From: an uncultured Dechloromonas sp. | GTDB lineage: Bacteria; Pseudomonadota; Gammaproteobacteria; Burkholderiales; Rhodocyclaceae | NCBI GenBank assembly: GCA_937996725.1 | Contig: CALKUR010000073.1 | Location: forward strand, 1 to 22,014 | DNA: 22,014 nucleotides | Reading direction: 5' to 3' | In this document: positions 5,485-10,560 of the stretch, one piece after another | How the letters are laid out: each line of letters starts with the position of its first letter | Position numbering within the stretch: the stretch's first letter is position 1 | Notes under the pieces: generated by a model | What the model saw: the letters and a program-made list of their open reading frames with translations, nothing else | The model's database searches: none | What the model was told of the DNA's origin: nothing | Program-made: the position numbers and the translations under genes

Positions 5485-5847
5485 ATGTACAGAGACAAAG
5501 ATTTACTGAGACTGGCTCAGGGGCAAGAATGTTTGCTTATGGTCCATCGTAGGTGTCTGGGTGAAGAAGGATCTACAACTGTTGCTTGTCATGACAATTC
5601 CCTGCAATCAGGCAAAGGAATGGCTCTGAAAGCAGATGATTCTCGGACTGTTTGGGGGTGCTATTTCTGTCATGCAATGCTCGATCAGGGTCAGATGGAG
5701 TATGAGGAGCGTCAGGAAGCATTTGAGGACGCCTATATACGTCAGGTACAGGAGTGGGTAAAATTTGCTCAAAATCCCTGTTTAAAGCCTTGGAAGGTGG
5801 ATGCCGCCAGAAGAGTCTTGGACCATCTTGGAGTGAGTTATGAATAG
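5485..5847 (+). CDS. YbcO/DUF1364-like zinc-binding putative nuclease
   Basis: The protein has 120 aa. The pattern LLRLAQGQECLLMVHRRC, then VACHDNS with a following SGKGMALKADD segment, then GCYFCHAMLD, matches the DUF1364/YbcO family. Members are small HNH-like metal-dependent DNA nucleases found in lambdoid and other phages, often beside RusA-type and Nin-region genes. Candidate ligand or catalytic residues are C16, C24, H36, C59, C62 and H63, with D67 after them. Nuclease activity is inferred from family knowledge. The ribosome binding site is weak (GAGAAC at 5475-5480), which may matter for regulation. The gene overlaps the next start by 8 bases. Confidence 0.8.
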   Translation: MYRDKDLLRLAQGQECLLMVHRRCLGEEGSTTVACHDNSLQSGKGMALKADDSRTVWGCYFCHAMLDQGQMEYEERQEAFEDAYIRQVQEWVKFAQNPCLKPWKVDAARRVLDHLGVSYE

Positions 5848-6196
5848 TGGCGAATTTGTCCTGACCCTGCTTCATGCAGCCACCAATACCCATTTGCTGC
5901 ACCTGAAAAGCAAAAGCTACTCTGAGCACATGGCTTTGGGTGCGTTCTATGAGGCTCTTCCTGGTCTTGTGGACACCTTGGCTGAGTCGATTCAGGGTTT
6001 GACGGGTGAATTGCTGGAATACCCAGCTGATTACTACGCTCCTGCTGAGACTGCCATGCAAGAATTGGAAGATCTGAAGGACTTTGTGAAAGAAAACAGG
6101 CAAAACCTTCCACAGGAAAGCGAAATCCAGAATCTGGTGGATGAAATTGCCGACTTGATCAACAGCACTTGCTACAAGCTCAAATTCCTGAAGTAA
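5840..6196 (+). CDS. DUF5856-like phage protein
   Basis: The protein has 118 aa. The layout LLHAATNTHLLHLKSKSYSEH, then YEALPGLVDTLAESIQGLTG, then a final LVDEIADLINSTCYKLKFLK matches the phage family DUF5856, small four-helix proteins resembling the ferritin/Dps fold in outline. Conserved His and Glu residues are visible (H12, H18, H21 and H30; E53 region), but metal or DNA binding is unproven. It starts within the end of the nuclease gene (ATG at 5840), so the two are co-translated. The terminator at 6220 ends the unit. The family assignment is from memory of the pattern. Confidence 0.72.
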   Translation: MNSGEFVLTLLHAATNTHLLHLKSKSYSEHMALGAFYEALPGLVDTLAESIQGLTGELLEYPADYYAPAETAMQELEDLKDFVKENRQNLPQESEIQNLVDEIADLINSTCYKLKFLK

Positions 6197-6219
6197 TAGT
6201 TTCTCCTTGGAAGGGTTTT

Positions 6220-6250
6220 AAGGGTGTCTAAAAAACACCCTTTTTCTTTT
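6220..6250 (+). terminator. Intrinsic terminator after the DUF5856-like gene
   Basis: AGGGTGT (6221-6227) pairs with ACACCCT (6235-6241) around a 7-base loop and is followed by a T-rich tract (6241-6250). It ends plus-strand transcription before the convergent minus-strand operon. Confidence 0.88.
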
Positions 6251-6252
6251 TT

Positions 6253-6640
6253 TACTTTGGCCAGAAAAACATATACCCACTCATTTCAAATAGGGAGGTC
6301 AAAATTTTTGGGGGGGAGGGGTCTTTCCCATGGGGGTGGATTGGGGCTGAAAAACCCGATAACCACGTCGAGATTAGGGTCATTTACCCCCTTGACTATT
6401 AATAGCGCAGGGGATCGGCAAGGCAGTTTCCCAATGGCCAGCACAATGCCAGCACATCAGGATGCGCACCAGTACCGCTAGAACGACGCACAATGCGTTT
6501 TTCTGGTCAGTCCATACCAATGCATCATCTGGGCAGAAAGCGCCTTAAAAGCCCGTTTTTACCCCTACTGTTTTTGGTCGGTTTCATCCCTGCCGGACAA
6601 TGCCAGCATGGCCGATAGCATCCCTGCCAGCATCAGGCCG
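6253..6640. other. Gene-poor convergent region with G-rich tract and repeats
   Basis: This 390-base stretch lies between two facing terminators, and no convincing gene is seen. It contains a G-rich tract (6310-6346) with four runs of at least four G, and three copies of TGCCAGCA (6447, 6601, 6625) plus GGCCAGCA (6436). Only 18-25-codon frames without ribosome binding sites occur on the minus strand. Confidence 0.5.
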
Positions 6641-6675
6641 GCAAGAAAAAGAAAAACCCAGCACTAGGCCGGGTT
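6641..6675 (-). terminator. Intrinsic terminator of the minus-strand operon
   Basis: On the minus strand, AACCCGGC pairs with GCTGGGTT around a short loop (6655-6675) and is followed by TTTTTCTTTTTC. It lies directly after the last small gene (stop at 6674). Confidence 0.82.
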
Positions 6676-6766
6676 AGTTCTGTCTCTGTCTTATCTGGTG
6701 TCGCATTTCTTCAGCGATCACCAGTAGGCGAGCGCGAGCGATAAGGGCGCGGAGGCGGGGGGTCAT
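6674..6766 (-). CDS. 30-aa basic peptide, last gene of the minus operon
   Basis: The frame encodes MTPRLRALIARARLL followed by VIAEEMRHQIRQRQN, a basic amphipathic helix. Its ATG overlaps the stop of the 68-aa gene (ATGA on the minus strand), and AGGAG lies 6 bases upstream, a good ribosome binding site. The stop abuts the operon terminator. Binding site, coupling and position support a real gene. Function is unknown; a peptide of this kind could bind nucleic acid or a host protein. Confidence 0.55.
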   Translation of the reverse strand: MTPRLRALIARARLLVIAEEMRHQIRQRQN

Positions 6767-6969
6767 ACCATGCTCCTAATAATTTCAGCGCGGTCAATCT
6801 CATGCGCCGTTTTGCTGGCCGAATAGCCGGTATCAGTGAAAAAGCGGTATTGGACTTCGCGCCCGCCGTCAATGCTCATGCGGCCCCGATACCAAAGCCG
6901 CGAGCCGTTGATGATGTAAATACGGTTTTTCTCAAGGGCTTCGCCCTTATCAGATAAATACGCGCTCAT
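6763..6969 (-). CDS. 68-aa phage protein, unknown function
   Basis: The product (MSAYLSDKGEALEKNRIYIINGSRLWYRGRM..., shown here in part as SAYLSDKGEALEK and RLWYRGRMSIDGGREV) has a short N-terminal helix and then several beta strands, resembling a small beta-barrel. GGAGG lies 9 bases upstream of the start. Only 3 bases separate it from the stop of the 30-aa membrane peptide gene upstream. No family is recognised. It is cotranscribed with the other minus-strand micro-genes and is probably expressed early, given its position next to the putative origin; the timing is inferred. Confidence 0.72.
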   Translation of the reverse strand: MSAYLSDKGEALEKNRIYIINGSRLWYRGRMSIDGGREVQYRFFTDTGYSASKTAHEIDRAEIIRSMV

Positions 6970-6972
6970 GGC

Positions 6973-7065
6973 TCAAGCCCTCCAAGACATAACCAAAGCC
7001 GCGCCAGCGGCCAAGAAAGCATGGCCTAGCAGGTAGGCCATTAACCAGTACTCCCAAAATCCCAT
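6973..7065 (-). CDS. 30-aa predicted membrane peptide
   Basis: The frame encodes MGFWEYWLMAYLLGH followed by AFLAAGAALVMSWRA, one hydrophobic helix ending in a positively charged residue. GGAG lies 8 bases upstream of the ATG and the next gene follows after 3 bases. Ribosome binding site and tight packing support it. A phage inner-membrane peptide is likely; its role is unknown. Confidence 0.58.
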   Translation of the reverse strand: MGFWEYWLMAYLLGHAFLAAGAALVMSWRA

Positions 7066-7091
7066 AGTTCAAACTCCATCGTTTCAGGCGC

Positions 7092-7138
7092 AAAAACGCG
7101 CCCCCATAACCCACTGGTGACAATGGGTTGGAGGGGCG
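7092..7138 (-). terminator. Hairpin with U-tract inside the minus operon
   Basis: On the minus strand, CGCCCC (complement of 7133-7138) and AACCCA pair with TGGGTT and GGGGGCG (complement of 7099-7105), followed by CGTTTTT. This fits an intrinsic terminator or attenuator between the 27-aa and 30-aa membrane peptide genes. On the plus strand the same hairpin is followed by TTTT, so it could act both ways. Confidence 0.6.
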
Positions 7139-7150
7139 GGTTTTAGGGCT

Positions 7151-7234
7151 TCATGCTCCAGAAATAAAGGACAAGGGCAGGGCGAAAAGCGCGGCCAGGA
7201 TGGCGGATTGCAGGAGGTCTCGGAGGTATTTCAT
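7151..7234 (-). CDS. 27-aa predicted membrane peptide
   Basis: The frame encodes MKYLRDLLQSAI followed by LAALFALPLSFISGA, a positively charged N-terminus and one hydrophobic helix. The ATG overlaps the stop of the acidic 76-aa gene (ATGA). The GAG/GAA codons of that gene's poly-Glu tail supply a GAGG ribosome binding site 6 bases upstream. It might also be read as a signal-peptide-like sequence. Function is unknown. Confidence 0.57.
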   Translation of the reverse strand: MKYLRDLLQSAILAALFALPLSFISGA

Positions 7235-7461
7235 TCTTCGCCTTCCTCTTCTTCCTCTTCGCTGAAATGCTCCTCAAGCTCTGACCAATTGATTTCGTCG
7301 GTGCAGAGGAAGTCGCGCAGGAAGTCGGGGATGTTGTCGCTGGCCTCTTCGATCTGCTCGCGGGCAGCTTCCAAGTCAGCGCGGCTCTCGGGGTTAAACC
7401 ACATATTGACCAGCCAAGTAGCGCGGTTTGTCCAGCCGTTGTAGGTGTTTGCGTCGTTCAT
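7231..7461 (-). CDS. Very acidic 76-aa phage protein (DUF7249-like)
   Basis: The start NTYNGWTNRATWLVNMWF followed by an acidic helix matches a family of small phage proteins with a YNGWTNxxTW motif, which I recall as DUF7249; confidence in the family name is moderate. There are 23 acidic against 4 Arg residues. The C-terminus is almost pure Glu (SEEEEEEGEE), giving a net charge near -19. GGAG lies 6 bases before the ATG. Such acidity is seen in DNA-mimic inhibitors of restriction or CRISPR enzymes, but that role is speculative here. It is followed directly by a coupled 27-aa membrane peptide. Confidence 0.82.
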   Translation of the reverse strand: MNDANTYNGWTNRATWLVNMWFNPESRADLEAAREQIEEASDNIPDFLRDFLCTDEINWSELEEHFSEEEEEEGEE

Positions 7462-7485
7462 TTAAAACTCCATTCATTGCAAAAC

Positions 7486-7528
7486 CGGGTGAAATAACCC
7501 GCCTAAATGCCCGATTAACAGGCATTTA
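7486..7528 (-). promoter_or_regulatory. Tandem hairpins between two minus-strand genes
   Basis: TAAATGCC (7504-7511) and GGCATTTA (7521-7528) form a perfect 8-bp stem. CGGGT (7486-7490) and ACCCG (7497-7501) form a second. Read on the minus strand, the second is followed by GTTTTG. This could be a weak terminator, attenuator or RNA-processing site between the 53-aa and 76-aa genes. Confidence 0.55.
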
Positions 7529-7534
7529 AACTGA

Positions 7535-7696
7535 TTATTTAACGTGCCCGCATCTTTTCCAATCTTCATATGTTGAATAATCGTTGAATATCACATATTG
7601 GCCGGCATTGGCATTAACGTGATAATTCAATACTTTGCGGATAATGGCATTAGGAAATGCTTTTAATGCTTGATAGCGTGAATCAAAATAAAACAT
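7535..7696 (-). CDS. 53-aa phage protein, unknown function
   Basis: The frame encodes MFYFDSRYQALKAFP, then NAIIRKVLNYHVNANAGQ and a final YVIFNDYSTYEDWKRCGHVK. The composition (aromatic and charged, strand-helix-strand) is that of a folded small protein, not random sequence. TAAGGAGA lies 4-5 bases before the ATG, a strong ribosome binding site. The gene sits 9 bases after the upstream stop (7706). No family is recognised. Confidence 0.7.
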   Translation of the reverse strand: MFYFDSRYQALKAFPNAIIRKVLNYHVNANAGQYVIFNDYSTYEDWKRCGHVK

Positions 7697-7705
7697 AAAA
7701 TCTCC

Positions 7706-7813
7706 TTATTTAGTCAAAACGTCAAAATAAGCCAATGCCCCGATAAGCAAAGCGCCAGAGATGGTCAAGGCCAGTGCAAAGTCTTTCAGGTTTTCAATAG
7801 TGTCTTTTTGCAT
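7706..7813 (-). CDS. 35-aa predicted membrane peptide
   Basis: The frame encodes MQKDTIENLKDFAL followed by ALTISGALLIGALAYFDVLTK: a polar amphipathic start, one hydrophobic span of about 18 residues, and a charged end. GGAGA lies 5 bases upstream of the ATG. It sits 12 bases after the 86-aa gene and 9 bases before the 53-aa gene, in the same transcript. Function is unknown. Confidence 0.65.
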   Translation of the reverse strand: MQKDTIENLKDFALALTISGALLIGALAYFDVLTK

Positions 7814-7825
7814 GATGTTCTCCAA

Positions 7826-8086
7826 TTAACGTGCTGATGGTCCAAAAGTCAAACCTAGATCGGTGTCTGCCGCTTCGGCATGAATGGCAGGCTCGATGGC
7901 CGATTCAATGTCCAGGATGTCTTCAGGTGTAAGCAGGTCAAATACTTCGGCGGTGTCTAACCAGACATTAGCGATGGCGACCTTATAGATGCCTTCTTGA
8001 TCGTGCCAAGCTTCGGCGTCAACAGTCACCCAGGCAATCCGGATCTTGTGCTCGAAGGTGACGCGGATTGTGGGCAGTGCTTTCAT
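7826..8086 (-). CDS. 86-aa phage protein, first gene of the minus operon
   Basis: The start at 8086 (MKALPTIRVTFEHKI) is chosen because GGAG lies 9 bases upstream. Farther in-frame ATGs (8101, 8116, 8173) have no such site, and their extensions look non-coding. The protein has a beta-strand-rich N-terminal part (TIRVTFEHKIRIAWVTVDA), then an acidic helical C-terminal half (LLTPEDILDIESAIEPAI). No family is recognised. As the first gene of the operon beside the putative origin, it may encode an early function; this is inferred. Confidence 0.72.
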   Translation of the reverse strand: MKALPTIRVTFEHKIRIAWVTVDAEAWHDQEGIYKVAIANVWLDTAEVFDLLTPEDILDIESAIEPAIHAEAADTDLGLTFGPSAR

Positions 8087-8161
8087 GTTCTGTTGCTCCA
8101 TGGATTGATTGAACATGGATGCTATTGTCTGCCTGAATCTGACGTGAACCTTACAAACAAT

Positions 8162-8177
8162 ACTGTATAGCACTGTA
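8162..8177. promoter_or_regulatory. Direct ACTGTA pair, possible operator
   Basis: ACTGTA occurs at 8162-8167 and 8172-8177, exactly 10 bp (one helical turn) apart, about 80 bases upstream of the first minus-strand gene. The minus strand reads TACAGT twice and contains TATACA and TATTGT, weak -10 candidates without a good -35. A regulator site at the minus operon promoter is plausible. Confidence 0.4.
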
Positions 8178-8194
8178 CGTTAGGTAAAGTTTCA

Positions 8195-8276
8195 CTTGAA
8201 ATAGCTTTTCAAGATGTCATTAGATCTGTGGATAACTTGTGCATAAGTATTGGAGTTATTAACAGGGTGTGGATAA
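8195..8276. other. Putative replication origin with three DnaA boxes
   Basis: TGTGGATAA (complement TTATCCACA, the perfect DnaA box) occurs at 8227-8235 and 8268-8276. TGTGCATAA at 8238-8246 fits the relaxed TTATNCACA consensus. All three point the same way, with start-to-start distances of 11 and 30 bp. A perfect inverted repeat (CTTGAAA 8195-8201, TTTCAAG 8207-8213) lies next to them. The setting is the divergent gap between the minus operon and the late operon. Together this suggests a host-DnaA-dependent origin or a DnaA-controlled promoter. Confidence 0.6.
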
Positions 8277-8739
8277 GTGGAAAAGTGCCTCTGGTGTAGG
8301 TACGAAAAGAAAAAGAAAAGATACCCAGATCGAGCTACATCCCTGATAGCACAAGGAAGATAGATAAGAACACTAACACTAGCTCGCATCTCTGGCGCCA
8401 ATCTGGATCGTGACGCTCTTTCGCTGGAAAACCCAAAGTGATTGGTCTCCCCAGAGGGGAATTCTCTAATCCTGGCAGGCTTTCACATAACCCCATGCGT
8501 TATTTTGGGCGGAATAGCGGAGGGGGTAGGGCTGGATTGGAGGGGAAATAGAGGGGGCCCACTCCCCCATTCCCGAAATTTCTACAAAAACTTTTTCCCT
8601 CCCCTACTCACTATCGCACAAGCACTAGAACTCATGCATTACATTTGCTAGACAAAACCTTTGAAAGTGCGGAAAAACACGGGGAAATACCAGCTTTTGC
8701 CAAACAGAAAAGTAATACTTGGATCCTGTGTAAAAATTT
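8277..8739. other. Non-coding part of the divergent region, with G-rich tract
   Basis: No credible gene is seen on either strand. It holds a purine tract near 8307-8320, a short CCCC-AGA-GGGG hairpin near 8448, and a G-rich tract at 8522-8557 with four G runs and C-rich sequence just after it. An A/T-rich segment follows toward the tRNA promoter. It may be part of the origin or a packaging signal; neither can be shown from the sequence. Confidence 0.45.
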
Positions 8740-8768
8740 TTGCTCTGAAAGTTTTGCCTTGTTAGAAT
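8740..8768 (+). promoter_or_regulatory. Promoter-like sequence before tRNA-Asn and the late operon
   Basis: TTGCTC (8740-8745, 3 of 6 matches to -35), a 17-base spacer, and TAGAAT (8763-8768, 5 of 6 matches to -10). The predicted start falls at about 8775, next to the 5' end of the tRNA. It could drive both the tRNA and the late genes. Confidence 0.55.
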
Positions 8769-8776
8769 GCGTCCAT

Positions 8777-8853
8777 TCCGTAGTAGCACAGTCGGTAGTT
8801 GCATCGGCCTGTTAAGCCGAATGTCGGTGGTTCGAGCCCATCCTACGGAGCCA
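8777..8853 (+). tRNA. tRNA-Asn (anticodon GTT)
   Basis: A full cloverleaf is seen. The acceptor stem is TCCGTAG (8777-8783) with CTACGGA (8843-8849). The anticodon stem is TCGGC/GCCGA around CTGTTAA, giving anticodon GTT. The T stem is GGTGG/CCATC with TTCGAGC, followed by discriminator G and an encoded CCA (8851-8853). The D stem is short (GCA/TGC with a C-T mismatch) and the D loop carries AGTCGGTAG. It decodes AAC and AAU and lies at the very start of the late operon. Confidence 0.95.
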
Positions 8854-8872
8854 TCTTATTGAAAGGCATGGT

Positions 8873-9421
8873 ATGGAATGGCAGCTTGCTCACCCTCTGC
8901 ATGATGTTGACGACATTGTGGAGATGGCGGATTCGGTGTTTGGTAGTGAGGCTGATGGGATATTGACGAGGGATCGGAATGTGTTCCGATATCGGGTGAC
9001 GATGGCGGCTACTGAGCAGCTGTTCAACAAGGGGCGGGAATTTCTTGCTGTTTGCCGGAGTTGGGTTCCTGCTGGTGAGTATGATGGCGAGGAGGCTTAT
9101 AAAGCCAAGCTGCTGGGGTACTGCTGGTTTGACAGGGGTGGGTATGCGACCTACTCTAACGAAGAGATTAGCAATGCCAAGTTTCATCATGTTGATTTAT
9201 CTTTGCCTGCAAAAACCAGGGTGAGATTGATTAACGAGATGATTGACCAACATATATTGTGGGCGCATAGCTGGGGAATACCGGTTATTTGCTCAACCAG
9301 TATTCGGGCAGAGCATAATGGGTTTATGAGAATCCATGAGAAACGCGGATTTACTGTTAATGGTTCTTATGCCTGGATTCGGACTGAAAAAGCTATGGAG
9401 TTACTAAATGGACGAAAATGA
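8873..9421 (+). CDS. GNAT-like acetyltransferase
   Basis: The protein has 182 aa, in the range of GNAT enzymes. The order is an N-terminal helix region, a central strand pair (AKLLGYCWFDRGGY), helix VRLINEMIDQHILWAHSWGIPVICSTS (part), then the C-terminal AEHNGFMRIHEKRGFTVNGSYAWI. The last has the GNAT motif A/B look, in which a residue cluster near the end of the helix precedes (K)RGF. Proteins like this often sit just before terminase genes in podo- and siphoviruses; their substrate is unknown. GAAAGG lies 6 bases before the ATG. The gene overlaps the next by 14 bases. Confidence 0.72.
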   Translation: MEWQLAHPLHDVDDIVEMADSVFGSEADGILTRDRNVFRYRVTMAATEQLFNKGREFLAVCRSWVPAGEYDGEEAYKAKLLGYCWFDRGGYATYSNEEISNAKFHHVDLSLPAKTRVRLINEMIDQHILWAHSWGIPVICSTSIRAEHNGFMRIHEKRGFTVNGSYAWIRTEKAMELLNGRK

Positions 9422-9875
9422 CATTTTGTTTGGCCCTATTCGGCCTGAAGGCTCCCATGTTTCTTCTGAAGAAGCCAAGGCAAAATCTCGTGCCCAATAT
9501 GCCCAAAAGAAAGCCATGAAACTGGCCACGGGCAGAGCGGAGCCTAAACAGCTCGTTGGCACGGCCAAGGGAAAGCCCAAGTCGATTGTTAACCGTGTAA
9601 CGGAATATGGATCCCTGTTCAACAAATTGAATCAAGAGCGGGTGGATAAGGGCTTGGCTCCCTTGAAGACGGCCATGGAAGTTTTGATTGACGCCATGCA
9701 GTCTGACGAGATAGAGTTGAAAGACAAGGCCAAGATTGCTGAAAAGCTGGCTACCTTTGAATCTTCACGGGCACCGATTATCAGCATCGAGCATGTGCAG
9801 AACATTCAAAAGGATGAAGAGGTTTCGGCTGATGACGCCTTGGATGATTTTCTTGAAGCTATCCGCAAAACCTGA
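9408..9875 (+). CDS. Candidate terminase small subunit
   Basis: The protein has 155 aa. The N-terminal part is disordered and basic (residues 18-60 rich in Lys, Arg and Ala). Helical segments follow (SIVNRVTEYGSLFNKLNQERVDKG, in part, and LKTAMEVLIDAMQ, then IELKDKAKIAEKLATFES), and the tail is acidic (DEEVSADDALDDFLEAI). Small terminases bind the packaging site and recruit the large subunit. Size, DNA-binding character, acidic tail and position in the packaging block agree, but several small genes separate it from the large subunit, so the call is moderate. An alternative is another DNA-binding head or early protein. Confidence 0.5.
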   Translation: MDENDILFGPIRPEGSHVSSEEAKAKSRAQYAQKKAMKLATGRAEPKQLVGTAKGKPKSIVNRVTEYGSLFNKLNQERVDKGLAPLKTAMEVLIDAMQSDEIELKDKAKIAEKLATFESSRAPIISIEHVQNIQKDEEVSADDALDDFLEAIRKT

Positions 9876-9888
9876 AAGGTAGTAATAT

Positions 9889-10041
9889 ATGCCCCTGAAG
9901 CACTCGAAATCTGAGAAAGCTTTCAAGTCCAACATCAAAGCTGAGATGAAGGCTGGAAAACCGCAAAAGCAGGCTGTTGCGATTGCCTACCAAGTCAAGC
10001 GTGATGCTGAATCCAAACGCTCTCCGAAAGGCAAGAAATGA
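9889..10041 (+). CDS. 50-aa Lys-rich phage protein
   Basis: The frame encodes MPLKHSKSEKAFKSNIKAE, then MKAGKPQKQAVAIAYQVKR and a final DAESKRSPKGKK. This AGKPQKQAxAIAY pattern is recurrent in short phage proteins near structural genes, with no function known to me. AAAGGTAGTAATAT precedes the ATG, the same ribosome binding site layout as the genes at 10561 and 15466. The TGA overlaps the next ATG (10038-10041). The protein is strongly basic, suggesting nucleic-acid association. Confidence 0.82.
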   Translation: MPLKHSKSEKAFKSNIKAEMKAGKPQKQAVAIAYQVKRDAESKRSPKGKK

Positions 10042-10325
10042 GCTATACCTCTGGCAACAAAGCTCCTACGCTGATGGCGCAGGCTCCCAATCGTGTTGGC
10101 AACAAATCCAAAGACCCCGCTAAGCTGTCTGGTGGCGTGACTGCTGTTACCCGTGCTATGGGAAACACCTCTTACGCTGCTGGTCGTCAAGGCGCTCCTG
10201 CTGTTGGCAAAGAAGCCACTTCTGGCCGTGGTCAGAAAGTCATGGTCAGCAAGCCTGAGTGCTATGACAAAACGCCCCGTAACGATGCTTACATGGGCAA
10301 GTCCACCAAGAACTATCTGGGGTAA
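10038..10325 (+). CDS. Small phage protein, unknown function
   Basis: The protein has 95 aa (MSYTSGNKAPTLMAQAPN... ending GKSTKNYLG). It is basic, rich in Gly, Ala and Ser, and predicted largely flexible. It is coupled to the preceding gene by ATGA. It lies in the late operon ahead of the terminase genes, so it could be a minor virion or head-associated component; that is inferred from position only. The antisense frame over this region is a shadow. Confidence 0.72.
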   Translation: MSYTSGNKAPTLMAQAPNRVGNKSKDPAKLSGGVTAVTRAMGNTSYAAGRQGAPAVGKEATSGRGQKVMVSKPECYDKTPRNDAYMGKSTKNYLG

Positions 10326-10328
10326 ATC

Positions 10329-10550
10329 ATGTCCTACGGTAAAGTTATCTCTGGCGGCAAAGCCATGACCAAGGGCCTGACCAAAGGCATTAACGACAAA
10401 CTGGCTGGTTTTGCTGGCGAGAATGAGCGTCGTGCCAAAGTCGCTGGTGCTGTTGGCCGTGCTTTTAATCAAAATCCCCTGTCTGACAATCACATCCAAA
10501 ATGTGGATGGTGGTAAATTCACTGTTCCCAAGCTCCCCAAAAACATCTGA
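10329..10550 (+). CDS. Small Gly/Lys-rich phage protein, unknown function
   Basis: The protein has 73 aa (MSYGKVISGGKAMTKG, then a body with AGAVGRAFNQNPLS and ending TVPKLPKNI). It starts 3 bases after the previous stop and shares the MSY start with it. It is basic, with no recognised domain. The next gene follows after a short gap containing AAAGG. Confidence 0.7.
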   Translation: MSYGKVISGGKAMTKGLTKGINDKLAGFAGENERRAKVAGAVGRAFNQNPLSDNHIQNVDGGKFTVPKLPKNI

Positions 10551-10560
10551 AAGGTAATGT

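Noticed and set aside
5283..5552. 89-codon plus-strand frame in the leader before the nuclease gene
   Set aside because: It overlaps the start of the well-supported nuclease gene in another frame, has no ribosome binding site, and its product resembles no protein.
6385..6633. Minus-strand micro-frames of 22-25 codons (including one with a CWHC start)
   Set aside because: They lie beyond the operon terminator and have no ribosome binding site or coupling. At most they are remnants.
8163..8178. CTGT-N8-GTAC as a LexA box
   Set aside because: The right half should be ACAG. Only part of the consensus is present, and the direct-repeat reading explains the site better.
8192..8401. 69-codon minus-strand frame across the DnaA boxes
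   Set aside because: It has no ribosome binding site, its composition looks non-coding (FFFFF-type run), and it coincides with the origin-like elements.
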